Shown: in pieces, positions 21,847 to 34,528 of the stretch
How positions within the stretch are numbered: position 1 is the stretch's first letter
Layout of the letters: each line of letters starts with the position of its first letter
Assembly: GCA_003049485.1 (NCBI GenBank)
Contig: PYST01000276.1
Coordinates: forward strand, 1-53,842
Length of the DNA stretch: 53,842 nt
Origin: Ophioceras dolichostomum
Lineage: Eukaryota; Ascomycota; Sordariomycetes; Magnaporthales; Ophioceraceae
Reading direction: 5' to 3'
Program-made: the position numbers and the translations under genes
Notes under the pieces: model-generated
Databases searched by the model: none
What the model was told of the DNA's origin: nothing
What the model saw: only the letters and a program-made list of their open reading frames with translations

Positions 21847-23278
21847 TCCGCAGTCGGGCTGGCTTGTGCGGTGCGGTGCGGTGTGGTCGCGCCGTTGGCT
21901 GGGCTGGAGCCTGTCTGTTATTTGCTGGCGTATGCGTTCAACACTCTGCGGACGGTAGGGCGGGCGGGTCTCGAATCGGTCGACGATGCGAAAGGGGGTT
22001 GGAGAAACAGAAAAATGCGGTGGTGGTGAATGGTTTTAACACCTTGTTCGAGCTAAGCGGGAAAAAAACAGGTGGAATATTATGCTGCTGCGTTACTGTG
22101 GAAGTGTTGTCTTGTCTTGTCTTGGAATGCTCTGGACTGCCTTCGAGTGCTTGTTCTCTCTTGTACAAGTGTTACTGTCTTGTATTAGTTCGACGCGGGC
22201 TCTTCCTGGTCAGCCTTCCCCCCGGCTGGTCTCGTTTACTGTAGGACAGCTGGGGCGGCGGTGCGTGGCCAAGGGGAAGAGCAAGGGGCCTACATACTAG
22301 AAATTGTGCATCACTACTTGTTGCTTGCTATACGAGGCTCGAGAGGGCTCATGAATGTCTTCCCTCACTCATCGTGCGGACCTCCTGTGACTGCCCAGTT
22401 CCTCAATTGTTCGTCCTCACTCAGTAACACTATGCAACACTGCGCCTCCGTCGCATACAGCCAGTGCAGGCAATATTTACCTACCTACGTACTTACCCAG
22501 GTGAGGGCGAAGCTTCGCATGTAATGAGCCGACGAGCACCGGCGTACGCGGCGAGACCCTCCACTTTCGCTTCAAGCCTTCACTGATGCCATGCCGTTGG
22601 TAAACAGGGGCCATGGCCTAGCAAAGACAAGTTCGGCACATACGGGACGTAAAAGAGAAAGGGGCCTCTATTATTTTCCTGTCTATCGAATCAAGTCTTG
22701 GTCTAGTATCTAATCTAGCGCGTGGCACCCTTTCCTCCTAACCCACCCCATCCCATGTCCAACACGAAAGAAAACGGGAAAAGATGAACGAACCGCCCGT
22801 TTTTCTAAGATATTTGCCTCCTCTCTCTCTCCCATCCACAACCACCACCAGCTCCAAGGGTCTCCAGTCCTCGAAGACAGCAGTAAGTCGCGGATTAAAA
22901 AAGAAAGTAAAAGCAAGCAAGAGCGTGTTATATCGTCCGCTCCCCCATGTCTTTCATGTCGTGTCGCAGTCCGTGGTTGGCCAGTCCAAGATGCCCAGAT
23001 CCAGTCGAAAGAAAAATATCCCCGAAAGATGCGTAGAGGGAATAAGCAGCAGACGAGAAAAAGAATCAAGGAAACGAACCGGGGAAAAAGACACCCAAGA
23101 CAAAGGAAATTTTGTTGCTTCCTCGCAAAACCGTTACCACGCAAAGGGGAAATGACAAGCCAAAGATTGTACCAAGGAGGAGATATCTAGGTGGGTACCC
23201 AAGAGAGCCTCGGTCCTTTATTCTCTTTTTCTCTTCTCCGGGTTTCATCATAAAAGAAGAGCAAGAAGAGAGAGTCGT
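21847..23278. other. Convergent intergenic region
   Basis: About 1.4 kb between the ATPase and elongation factor 3 stop codons, so it should hold two 3' untranslated regions. Frames of up to 144 codons occur but have no protein-like features. Confidence 0.4.
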
Positions 23279-26200
23279 CTAGTCGTCCTCATCGCTGAAG
23301 ACCTCCTCACCACGCTTGCGGCGAGCCATGCGCTCTGTTTGTTTGACAATTGAGTTAGCAATCAGTTCTGATGTTGTCCAGTTTTGCCGTTGGGGTTGGT
23401 CGGCGAGCTATTCATTCAACCTACCCTTCTTCTTCTTGCGCGCCTCGGAAGAGCTAAGCTTCGCCTTCTTCTTGTTGCCGACGATCTTGTTGCCCATGGC
23501 GTCGAACTTGTCCTCCTCGCCGTCGTCCTCGCCCTTCAGGCGGGGACCGCTGCCCTGGCCCTGGACCCAGTTGTGGCCCGAGGGCGTCATCTTGCCGTCG
23601 ACGACGGCCCAGACCTCCTCGGTCAGGTCCTTGGTGAACTCGGCCGAGTGGGTGATGATGATAACACCACCCTCGAACTTCTTCAGCGCCTTGGACAGGG
23701 CGCCGAGCGAGTCGCGGTCCAGGTAGTTGGTCGGCTCGTCCAGGACAATCAGGTGGGGACGCTGCCACGAGCAGGCGGCGAGCACAACCTTGACGCGCTG
23801 GCCGCCGGACAGACCGCGCATGTGGGAGTGCGAGACCAGCTCGGCGTCGAGGCCGAAGTTGGCGCAGTGAGCCTCGATCTCCTTGCGGACCAGAGGGCGG
23901 AACTGACCGGAGGCGAGGGCCTCCTTCATGTCGACATCGGCGACCATCTTCTGGTGGGAGGCCAGCAGCTCCGAGCGCGGGAGCCAGGCGTTGTCGGCCG
24001 ACATCATGGGAGTCCAGCGCTCGTTCTTCATGCCGACGTTCTCGCCGAGGGCGAACGAGCACTCATACTCGTACGAGTTCTTGAACTTCCTGCGCGACGA
24101 GATACCGATGACGCGGCGCTGCGAGCCCTCCACCTTGAAGATCTTGTCCATGGCCTTCTCGTCGGCATCGGTGATGATCTTGTTGGCACGGTCCATGGTC
24201 TCACGGTCCTCACCGGTCTGGAAGCGCCACTGGATGTACTCGGACGGGGTCTTGCCCAGGTGGTTATCGATGTGGGCGAAGGCGTGCTGCTTGATGTAGG
24301 CAATGCGGATGTTCTCGTGCTGGTAGATGTCACCGCCGGTAGGGATCAGCTCGCCAGTGAGCACGTTGATCAGCGTCGACTTGCCGGCACCGTTGGGGCC
24401 GATGACGGCAATACGCGAGCCAAGCGAGCACTGGAAGGTGATGTCGGTAAGCTGGGGCTTGGACGTGCCAGGGTACTGGAACGACATCTTAGTCGCACGC
24501 AGGATAGCCTTGGCCTTGGTCTTGACGCCCTCCAGGAAGCCGGGCTCTGGGAAGGTGAACTCCATCTCAGAGGCGCCCAGCTCGTAGTACGACTGAGCCG
24601 ACGGGCACTTCTTGACGAACTCCCTCAGGTTGCCACGGTAGCGCTTGAGCTTGAAGCGCTCGTAGTGGATGATGTGCTGGCAGACGTTGTCCAAGAAGCC
24701 GGAGTCGTGGGACACGATGATGGAAGTGCAGGGCGAGGCCGTCAGGTAGTCCTCGAGCCACTTAACGTTCTTCACATCCAGATGGTTGGTCGGCTCGTCG
24801 AGCAGCAGGATATCGGGAGCCTCGAACACAGCACGACACAGGGCCAGCTTCATCTTCCAACCACCGGACAGGGCAGAGATCTCACCCGCGATCATGGCAT
24901 CGGTGAAGCCAAACTCGTTCAGACGGGCCTCGACATCAGTCTTGGCGACGTCAACCTTGGCCTCAGCGAGCTTCTTCATGGTCCAGTCGATGGTGGTCAT
25001 CTCAGTGTCGGCCGAGTCCAGGTCGTGCTCGACGAAGACGGTCTTGACCTCGCTCTGCTTGGGGAAGCCCTCGACCTGCTCGTTGTTGATGGAGCGCATG
25101 AGAGTCGACTTGCCCGAGCCGTTGGGGCCGCACAGGCCGTAGCGCTGGCCGCGCTTGAGGCGGAGGTGCGTCTGGTTCAGCAGGATCTTGGCACCGTAGG
25201 CGAGCGAGAAGGTGCAGTTGCACAGGTCCTCACCCTCCTCGTCGTCCTCCTCAGCCTCATCCTCGCCCTCGAGACCGGGCGAAGCCTTCTTGCGCAGAGT
25301 GTCGACAACGCTCTGCGAGTCAGCGTCACCGACAAGGACGGTGACGTAGGGCTTCAGGGCCTCAGCCCAGGTAGCCGACTCCGTCTCCTTCTCGTCAACA
25401 AGCTGGCCGGCGATGGCAGCGATGTAGGTGTGGACGGGGGCAAACTTGTCACCAGTGACGGCCTTCTTGGAGGCGAGGACCTCCATTAGGTGCTTCACGA
25501 CGGTAGGGATATCGCCGTCGAGGCTGACCTCGGGGATCTTGCCGTCCTTGACAGCACCGACACGGATGAGGGTGTCGAGAGCCTGCTTGGTCTTCTCACG
25601 AGCCTCAGGGTCGGCGATGGTGTCGAAGTTCTTCTGCAGGTTCGGCATCAGACGCGGCAGGAAAGCGGCGACGATGTTGGGGTCGTCGACGAGCTTGCAC
25701 ATGTTGTCGACGATGACGGCCGCCTTACGCTTGATGGCCGTGTCACGCTCCTGGAGACCACGCTCCAGAAGAGGAACCATGAGGGCCAGAGTGGGCTCGC
25801 GCACCTCAGTGACGAAAGTGGTGGCACCCAGCAGGTGAACGGTGGTGGGGACGTTCTCGGGCTTGGCGATACACTTGATCACCTCGGGAATAAAGCGCTC
25901 GATATCCTTGTTGACGATCAAGCTGCAGATCTTCTCCATGGTCTTGTAGGCGCGGTCCTTGACCTCCTTCTTGGTGTCCCACATGGCGTCGCTGACAACG
26001 GGTATCAGGTCAGGCACGCGGAGAGCGACCTGAGCAGGGGCGGTGCGCACAATGACATCGATGAAGTCCAGAACGGCGATCTTCTCGGGCCACTTCTGGG
26101 CGTTCTTCAGCGACTCAATGAGTGGGGGAAGGGTGGCCTTGATGGCGTTGGGGTTGACAGCCTCGGCGATGGCCGACGCCGCAGCGAGGGCGGCATTCTT

Positions 26201-26941
26201 GACGGCCGTGATCTTGTCGCCAGCAGCGGCGAAGACATTGGGCAGAAGAACGACGAGGTAGGGCTCGACGTGAGCCGAGACCTCAGCATGCTGGGCAATG
26301 GCTTGGGTAGCGTTCAGGGCCTTCTCGCGGACGGTGGCGTCCTTCTTGTTTGCCAGCTGCTTCTTGAGAGACTCGATAGTCCTGTAAGTTGGGGAAAATC
26401 ACATGTTAGCGGCGACGGTTCCCCTTCACGCAAAATTCGAAAATTCAAAATTCTCCAACTTTATTTCGCCGCACCGTTTTTTGGCCGCTGCAAAACAAAC
26501 TTTGAAAAAATCTGTGCGTGTGGCAGCGGGTCGCGGCAGACTGCAGGTCGCTTGCGTCGAGAACCAGCCAATCGCAAAGAGCGGAAGGGTCGAGAAAAAT
26601 TTTGCTTTCGGTGCTGGAATTGGAGGCGACGCCGACGGAACCGTCTTGTCGCTTGGCCTTTTCCGCTTGACTTTTGGCTTTTGGTGGTGGTGGGTGGTGG
26701 GGGTTCACATGCGCGTGGGAGGGGCCAGTCCTGGTGCGGTGCGCAACCAGGATTGGGCTTGTGCTTACTGGATGGGAGTGTCGAGATCCTCAATGCGACC
26801 GTTGACGAAGGAAGCCAGGGCTTGCGAGGCCTCCTTGACAGCGTCGGCCTCCTTAGAGACAGTGAGCTTCTGCATCAGTTCCTCGAGGAACTTGAGCGAC
26901 TTGGCGTTCTCCGCCGCGGTTTGAGCGTCGATGGCAGGCAT
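23279..26941 (-). CDS. tef3: Translation elongation factor 3 (eEF3)
   Basis: Three exons in coding order: 26941-26769, 26381-23425 and 23334-23279, giving 1061 residues, the usual size. Intron 1 is 387 nt (GTAAGC...TTACAG) and intron 2 is 90 nt; the last exon adds the lysine-rich/acidic tail ending VFSDEDD. eEF3 is the fungal ribosome-associated ATPase that promotes release of deacylated tRNA from the E site. Order: HEAT repeats (about residues 1-320), four-helix bundle, ABC domain 1 (Walker A GPNGSGKS at 476-483, signature LSGGWKMKL), then ABC domain 2 (Walker A GPNGAGKS at 719-726, signature LSGGQRVKV), with the chromodomain-like insertion between Walker A and signature of the second domain. 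Start chosen at MPAIDAQ; an in-frame upstream ATG at 27040 would add an unlikely extension. Confidence 0.97.
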
Positions 26942-29406
26942 CTTGATGGTTGTGATTATTGGGTCGGAGAGAGCAAGGTTAGAGAGGTCGTAGAAGAGAG
27001 AATCGGCGGAATCGACCGAGAGAAATGAAGTCGTAACCAAGCGCGTATGACAGGTCTAGGGACGGTCTATGTCTATCGGAGGTATGGAAAAACGAATACT
27101 GCCTCGCCCGCGCAGAGAAAGATCCGATGGAGGGTCGGTCTTCTATCTCTGGTCTATGAAGAGAGAGCCGGGGTCCAAGAGATAGCGGCTGCAGGGCTGT
27201 GGAGAGAAGCCCAGCGCGCAATGAGAATCAGACCAAAAACTCCTGCAAAAGAAGTAAAGACTGAGGGGAGAGTTGCCCTTCTTCACGGAGGAGAGCGAAA
27301 AACAAAGGAGAGCGGAAAGAGGGAGAGTGAAGGATGGAGGTGGGTGAGATGGAATAGAAGAGAGGGTGGAAGCGGGCGGTGCTTTTAAAACAGATCTCAG
27401 TGTTGGAAATTCCGAAAACTTTTTAGTGGGGCGAAGATATGCCCCTCCATTGATTGGCCCACATGCCACCGCCTTCGACTCAGACGGCAAGGATTTCACT
27501 TATCAGCTCTATCGGGTACTAAGTTTGGCGCCGTCTCCCAGGGCGGTGAACCTTGGAGGGGGAGGGGGCGAGAAGTGGAGGGAGGGAAAAAAAAAAAATT
27601 CAGAGCCCCATTATGCCGAACCGGTTTCAGGGTTCACTTCCGAAGTGCGGTTCAAAGGAGCTGTGTCTGTGGATGCATCTAAACTTCTTGCCTTCCCTTG
27701 TTAAGTGCCTCTTCCTTGCTTGCAATAGTAGAGTTCCTCACCAGACGAGTGTTGTCGTCTTCGTATTCTGTCAAGGTTCGTAGAGCTCTCTGTTGTTGGA
27801 TGGGAAGGGCGAGAACCCGATAAGCCCTACGATGTCAGCAGTCTCAGGCAGCAAGGGTTCAAACCTACCCCTGAGCCACCTCCCCAACACTTGGCCAACC
27901 AACACAGATCTCTCCGGCAATCTGACAAGCCTCAAACTTCGCCACTCTCGGCCAGTCATAAGAAACCGTACTGAGCTGTAACTCCATGCTGCAGATTTGG
28001 TGAGGAAAGGCTGGGTGCTGGAGCCGTGTCATTCCCCTTTATTCATCTCAATTTCTTTCCCCTTTGTCCTGAGCATCCTGCTGCTGCACGTGGGATGCGA
28101 GGACGTTCCGATTTTATATAGATGCAGAGAGCGGGAACCAGAGTAGTCTGTCTGCCATGCGGGCCAGTCCGATCGAATCTCCAAGGCACGCGGTTTTAGG
28201 CCAAGAGACGTGCGCTAGTGCTGGAAGGTTCCGGTTCCTGCGACAGAAACAAGACGGCAAAGCGGACGGGAAGTTTAACCTTGTTTGTCGGTCCCCAGAA
28301 CTATGAGCACGAGTCGAGAATCATCACCGTCGATACGAGAAGGAAGGTTTCTGTCAGGGCTGTTTTGCGCACAGGAAGGTGTGCCTCTCCGTCAATCTCT
28401 GCGGCTTGCAGGGCAGCGTTCAGCCAGCGCGATCTGTAGGCCAATCGGTAAGGTATTTTGGGACACCTGCTGCATCCAAGGAACCGTGGGGGTGGTCAGC
28501 ACCACCCGCGCCGACAGACAGACAGGCAGGCCGCTCAGGCTCAACTGTGCATCGTGGTGCATGCAGATTTCTCACTCATGTTCAGTGTCCACAACCGTCT
28601 CTCAATGCAAGTGAGCGTCAGAATCAGCACACCGCCTCTTTCTCCTCCTTCATGTCCGCAGTAAAATATGGGGCAGAATGGAGAACGGAGAAGGCAGGCA
28701 CTTATCCCCCACCATCTCAGATAAAACGATCCCGGGGTTCCCCATTCCCTTGCTGGCAGAATGTTTTTTCCCCTTTGCCAAGGACATGACGTCTCTGTAC
28801 ATCAGCCCCTGACGAGCCCCTGGACCGCTAGGGCCGGTCAGTAACGTACTCGGTATTCATTCGAGTCACGTGGCGAGTCATGTGATGTATCGTTGTTGAT
28901 GACGGCCTACCGTTGATGTCGGCGACTTCGTGAAGCTTCACTACGATCATAATACCCCAAACATGGCTATGATCCCTTGGAGTTGATTCAAGGACGCCAT
29001 TTACGCACCTATTCTGCCGCTTCCCTCGACATCATTCGCATTGGTCAATTCTATTGGCAATCGATCGTCCTTCCCCTCCCTCCTCTCGCTGGTTCTGATT
29101 GGTGCCCGACTGCGTCCGAATGTGACGTTGCCGTCGATTTTGCCAGACTTTGAGTATGCGGTACCACGAGCAAGACGCTCTCACGAGCTCCCAGAGCGGG
29201 GATCTGCGGAGTTGTGCAGAGGGAGAGGGGATATGGATCATCTTATTAAAGGCCGTCTCCCTGAGATGGCGCATCAACGCTCTTTTCCCCTCCATACCAT
29301 CTTCCGGGCATCCGTTCCTTTCGCCTCTCGACTCCTCCACTATCAACCATCTTACCGGAGACGTAGCCCTATGTACATCCTAAGTCATTCTCGATAGCTA
29401 GCCTCG
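26942..29406. other. Divergent intergenic region between eEF3 and the GH5 gene
   Basis: About 2.5 kb holding both promoters. The eEF3-proximal 450 bases are purine-rich on the plus strand, so the transcribed strand leader is CT-rich, as expected for a highly expressed fungal gene. A short A-tract lies near 27588-27598. Small frames elsewhere (27366-27704, 28379-28789, 29041-29397) have no protein-like features. Confidence 0.45.
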
Positions 29407-31095
29407 ATGTCGAGCGGAATTCTCAAGGTCGATGGCAACCAAGTGGTGGATGGCAAGGGCAAGCCGGTGATCCTGCGTGGAGCCGGTCTTGGTGGATGGA
29501 TGAACATGGAGAACTTCATCACGGGATATCCCGGTTGGTCTTCTCTATCCGCGTATACTACAAACGTTCCCGAAAGTCACTCTAACGCCCTGTTTGTGTT
29601 TGTGTTTGTGTTTGTTTACAATAGGCCATGAACGCCAACACAGAGCCGCAATGCTCAAGACGCTAGGACAGGAGAAGTACGAGTTCTTCTTCGACAAGTT
29701 CCTTGAATGTGAGATATTTTCGATCTAACTAAGCTTCTAGGCGAGAGCGGATAGACTATACCCTCAGAGTCTCACTAACCGTGTTTGCATAGACTTCTTC
29801 ACCGACGCCGACGCCAAGTTTTTCTCCTCCATGGGGCTGAACTGCATCCGCATCCCGTTCAACTATCGGCACTTCGAAGACGACATGAGCCCGCGAGTAC
29901 TGAAGGAAAGCGGCTTCAAGCATCTGGACCGCGTGATAAACATCGTACGTGCAACTCTGCTCGGGCTTCTAGGCTCCCGTCGGTCCCAACCGGTATACTA
30001 CTCGTAATGTGGGCTCCTGAATATAGGCTGACACATACTCCCTCGCAGTGTTCTGAGCACAAGATATACACCATCCTGGACATGCATACTCTCCCCGGCG
30101 GCCAGAACCCGGACTGGCACTGCGACAGCTCCTCCCCTTACGCTGCCTTCTGGGAATTCAAAGACTTCCAGAACCGGACCGTCTGGCTGTGGGAAGAGCT
30201 CGCACGACACTACAAGGGCAACCCGTGGGTTGCGGGCTACAACCCGATCAACGAGCCGTGCGACGAGCAGCACGTCCGGCTGCCGGCCTTCTACGACCGA
30301 CTCGAGGCGGCCATCCGCGCCGTAGACCCGGACCACATACTCTGGCTGGACGGCAACACCTTCTCGATCGAGTGGAAGGGCTTCGACCGCGTGCTTCCCA
30401 ACACCGTATACGCGCTGCATGACTACAGCCTCATGGGTTTTCCCCTGGGCGAGCGCTTCCGCGGCACGCCGGGACAGCTAGAGAAGCTAGAGGCTCAGTT
30501 CCTGCGCAAGAGCGAGTTCCAGCGCTCCCGCGGCGCCGCGATCTGGAACGGCGAGTTCGGCCCCGTGTACGAGGATCCCGCGCGCTCGAGCAACGCCGAC
30601 GAGATCAACTCCGAGCGCTACGCGCTGCTGGGCGCCCAGCTGGACGTGTACGACCGGCACGCCATACCGTGGAGCATCTGGCTGTACAAGGACGTCGGGT
30701 TCCAGGGGATGGTGTACGCCGGCCCCGGCACGAAGTACGTGCGCACCGTCTCGGCCTTCCTCGAGAAGAAACGGCGCCTCAACCTCGACGCGTGGGGTCG
30801 GTACCCGAACGCGGAGCTGGACGCGCTGCTGCAGCCCTTCGTGGACTGGATCGACTGCAACGCCCCAGGCGCGACGGCCACGTATCCTACCACGTGGGAC
30901 ACGAACCGGCACGTCCACCGCCGCGTGCTGGAGAGCTTTGTGGCGCCCAGCTTCTCGGAGGAGTTTGCGAGGCTGTTTGAGGGTATGGGGTTCGAGGAGC
31001 TGGAGGAGTGCGCGAGGAGCTTCGCGTTCGAGAACTGCACGCAGAGAGAAGGTCTGAATAGGATCATAAGTGAGCATACGAAGGTGCCAACTTGA
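29407..31095 (+). CDS. Glycoside hydrolase family 5 protein
   Basis: Four exons, 29407-29533, 29625-29708, 29793-29944 and 30049-31095, give 469 residues. Introns of 91, 84 and 104 nt are GT-AG, and each splice restores conserved sequence (GYPGHERQH, LEYFFTDADAKFF, INICSEHK). The fold is a GH5 TIM barrel. The acid/base is E190 in NPINEPC and the nucleophile E290 in WNGEFGP; RIPFNYRHF and DMHTLPGGQN are further GH5 landmarks. There is no signal peptide (MSSGILKVDGNQVVDGKGK), so it is probably intracellular or unconventionally secreted. GH5 enzymes hydrolyse beta-linked glucans, mannans or glycolipids; I cannot fix the subfamily, though an exo-beta-glucanase or glycoceramidase-like role is possible. 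The first intron contains four TGTTTG copies. Confidence 0.9.
29591..29614 (+). repeat. TGTTTG microsatellite in intron 1 of the GH5 gene
   Basis: Four tandem copies of TGTTTG directly upstream of the TTTACAATAG acceptor. They form part of the T-rich tract before the splice site. Confidence 0.7.
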
Positions 31096-31838
31096 GCTAA
31101 AGGACTTGCTAGGGCGGGCCACGATTCTGGCGCTGATCGAGGACACGGGGTGCTCTTGTCCTGTCGTTACTAGGAAGCGATGTACCATTGGTCCAATGCT
31201 ACATATAAATATAGTAGTATCCGCTCAGATGCTTCCAGCAGCCTCCTAGGCCGTATGAGCTGGGATTGTATATCTAATTCTCGCTAAACCTTAGAAAGGC
31301 GGAATTCAGCATCGAAGTAGGCAGTGCCTCTCGAAATCCTCGCTCGTGACCATGTTCTGCCTGGTCAGCCCGTGCAGGCTGTGCTGTTACTTCGGACAGA
31401 AACACCGCCTGGGAGTTCCCATGGCTCTTCCCCCAATTATTACCTTGGGCTTTTATATGCGGTGCTGCAAGCACGGCATCTCCGAAGTCCGAGGCTTCGC
31501 ACTTTTAAGATTCCGAATAGACTCTAGCGAGGGGTATGGCGTCACTCTATGTCCTGATCCCTGTACGTTCCTCGACATGCCTGAACCTTCATCGTGTGCC
31601 AAGTGCGACGTGCTATTCATATGCCGCATCTACTCTTACCAATCGACAGCCTTCTCTCCACAGCCTCTGACCGAGCAGGATCATGTTGTGGGAGACTCCG
31701 GGGTGGGCGGGTCCATGTACGCCGAGGCGTCATATCGGCACTTCTGCTGGGTTCCGGAGCATGCTCTGCCTATCGCGAGAATAGGACCAGGTCAGCTACA
31801 AAGGAAGAGTCGAGAACGGAGTGAAAGGAGAAGCGTGC
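31096..31838. other. Convergent intergenic region
   Basis: About 740 bases between the GH5 stop and the end of the minus-strand regulator gene. A plus-strand frame at 31346-31906 has no recognised features and overlaps the regulator's 3' end. Confidence 0.4.
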
Positions 31839-33909
31839 TCACAACCCGGCATGCTTTGATCGAAGCTGATTTTCCTCTTCCGGCACAAGAAGCATCAACG
31901 ATCTAGCAACTTGGCTGAGGGGTCGAGGATCGGGAAAGCTTTCGGACTTCGACAGGGGCGACGGCATATTGTAATTCCAAGAGCTCATTGTGTAGCCTGC
32001 GCGGAAGTGCTCCGTGAGGTGCCGTGTTCTGCGATCCCAGCTGCCATGCTTCATGCCACAGAAACCACAGGTCCACATGTTATTCGCGTACATGATGTCC
32101 TCGCGCCAGCACGCGGCGAGGTCTTCGGCGGTCATGAACGACGGAGCGTGCACCATCTTGATGTGCCGCACTAGATGTTCGAGGCGCCGGTAGGATTCTG
32201 TCTGGCACGGTTTTGGACAGGCATTCCTGGACCCGGTGTCTACAATGGATGGGATGATCGACTTCCAGAGTCTGCACACCGCACATGACGCACCGGCCGC
32301 GATCTTGCCACGACGCCGAATCGGGCAGGCATTTCCACTTCTGCCTCGGTAGGTGCGTCTCCTCCTCGTGTCGTTTCCATGACGTCTTGGATATGGGCCT
32401 GAGGCAGAAAGTGCAAGGGTAATTGGTTGGGGACACCTTCGAAGGGGGGCTGGTTGACGCTGTCTTTCCGAGGATTGGGGACGACTTTGGCAGCAGCTCA
32501 GTCAGATCCCTGCTACTGAACTTTCGCCTCCCTTTCCTTGGACTAGGCGCGAAGCGAGCATCGCTGCACTGCGACATGGCCGACCCGTTCGGGCTGCCGC
32601 TCCCGGCGTTGGACTCTGGCCTGCTGTAAGCGGACTAAGAGGGCGAATATTCGCTCATGCCGGTCGGGTGCGCACCCAAGACGGGTCCTGCCACAGCGGG
32701 GGGAAGAGACGGGATGTCCATCACCATCGGTACTGATGGCCTGCCTGCCTCTGGCCCAAACACCGGGGCTCGTATCCGTGCGAAGTCTGATACCGGTTTG
32801 CGTCCTTGCACTATCAACCTGTCGAGTGTGGATGTCCCAGGATCCAGAAAATCCGATGGGGCCGTTCCACCAACACTCGCAGACGCGCCCGGCGTGTTAG
32901 ACAAGTCGTCGTCCATTCTAGTAGACGGCTCTACGACATAGCCCTGATTAGGAGATGCCATATTTACTATAGGCTTTCTTGGTTCAGGCTGTCTGACAAC
33001 ATGGCTGGAGACACAGTAGCTGGGTAGGAAGGATAATCAGCCCCCTGCCCGTTGCGCGGCTCGGAGTAAACCTCAGCGTTCGGAGCAGTCTGCGTTGGCT
33101 TCCCCTCGATGCTTGTGATATTGGCTGCTTCATCCCAGGCAGTGCCTGGGGCTGCTGTGAAGTTACTGACATCTTCTGGGGCCGGGAGCGCTGGCAAAGA
33201 GAGATCATGAGCCGAAGGACATGTCGACTCTTCAAGCATCCCAGACTGATGGGATACGACTGGAGGGGTTGGGAGCGGTGGGTAGTCGTCCTCGCCATCA
33301 GAGCCTGATGCCGAACTCAGCCATGATTCAACGCTGTCGACTAGGCTGCGGTTGCGGGAGTTGCTGAACCATGTGCCCACCTGCTTCACACCGAGGCCTG
33401 TGACGGCGGCCAGCTCCTGCTTTTCAGTCGCCGTAGGGTACGGATACGACGCGTGATCTTGAAGCCAAGCCTCGAGAGCCGAGATTGCAGCCATGGAAAA
33501 GCGTGTGCGGGCCGGCCGTTTCCTTTTTGTTCTAGCTTTGACCTTGACCGATTTTGGGAACCCTGGAGGCCCGAGGATGCTGCCATTGTATCCCGAACGC
33601 GATGGTGGACGTACTGGAAGTACCCCTGGTGTCGGAAATGCCGTCGGCCGGCCGGAGCCACTCTGGAGGTGTTGTTACGCTCGGGTCAAGGCCTGATGCA
33701 GAGAGATCCTAACTGTGAATAGGTGTCGTATCCTGTTGGTGTGTCGCAGATGTTCGAGGGGCGGGAGACTCTTGGGTAAGAGCGGCGGGGTTGACAAAAT
33801 CCAAGCACAGGCCCGGGCCGGTGAAGGTGATTGAAAAGATATCCGCATCTTCTAATAAATTCCAATCAATGGGCTCGGGGATGTCGAGGGGAAGAGTAGA
33901 ATCGGCCAT
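31839..33909 (-). pseudogene. Homeobox plus C2H2 zinc-finger transcription factor, frame apparently broken
   Basis: Read on the minus strand. Exon 1 (33909-33714) opens MADSTLPLDIPEPIDWNLLE, and an 88-nt intron (33713-33626, acceptor tentative) joins a homeodomain of KN type. That domain shows SMAAISALEAWLQDH, PYPTATEKQELAAVTGLG and WFSNSRNR. Next comes a Ser/Pro-rich region whose frame changes near 33000; an 83-nt intron at 33071-32989 would explain this. Then a TAG at 32637-32635 interrupts an otherwise continuous frame. Then a C2H2 finger (YPCTFC, KRHEEETH) and a CVMCGV...H...H...C unit. At an AAAA run near 32206 the frame shifts by one base into RRLEHLVRHIKMVH and CGFCGMKHGSWDRR, ending at 31839. 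The architecture is that of a fungal nuclear regulator family. The stop and the shift have no good intron explanation, so I call it broken; sequence error or unseen splicing remain possible. Confidence 0.6.
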
Positions 33910-34528
33910 GAGGTTCTGCTTTCGGGTGGCCACGATGTTCACAGGAATTCTAAGAGTAGGCTGGTCGAGGACAGGGGAGCTAAAGAGCTGGTTGGGTGCT
34001 TTGGAGTCTTAGCAAAGGAAGACGTTTGACTCTAAGTCCAGACAGGATCTACCGGGGATGGTGTTGTTTTTCATGGTGTTAGCGACTACGGTGGTGGTGC
34101 GGCTGTCGATGGGGTGGTTCAGCTGATGAAGAATTGGGCGAATTGAGATAGACTGGGTGAGGGCTGATGACCGTCTGCGAACGACGGCGACAGAAATGAC
34201 CGAGACTAAGCGCATGATTGATAGAGCACAAAAGCAACCTGCCTTAGGTATCTTAGGTAGTGAATACGCGGAACAAGCAATTGCGACAAGGATGAAAAGA
34301 GAGCAAGAAAGATTGTAGTAATTAAGAGAACGGATGCACCAAACAAACAAAATTGCAACCAGGGGTATTTCCTAATAAACAAGAACCGTCTGCTCGTCGA
34401 TCTATCCGGTCGAGGGGCGACGCATCACCAATCCAGTAGAGATACTTAGAAACCAAAAGACACCCACCGTGGTGCAAGACCGCTCCCGAATCGCTGCAAT
34501 TCTACAATCACAGCACGCCCTGCAAGCA
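33910..34528. other. Intergenic, promoter of the homeobox regulator
   Basis: About 620 bases upstream of the minus-strand regulator start and downstream of the macro-domain gene. A 113-codon minus-strand frame (34009-34350) reads like an untranslated leader. Confidence 0.4.

Noticed and set aside
23384..25489. 701-codon plus-strand open frame, plus its continuation at 25490-27028
   Set aside because: Exact antisense shadow of elongation factor 3. Composition rich in Leu, Val, Gly and Asp is typical of the reverse complement of GC-rich coding DNA. No start context or domains.
27848..27868. GGTTCAAACC-like box B
   Set aside because: No T stem, anticodon arm or acceptor stem around it.
32227..32266. 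A 40-nt GT-AG intron in the zinc-finger part of the homeobox regulator
   Set aside because: It would repair the frame but is shorter than the other introns here and would remove conserved Cys/His spacing, so a frameshift is the better reading.
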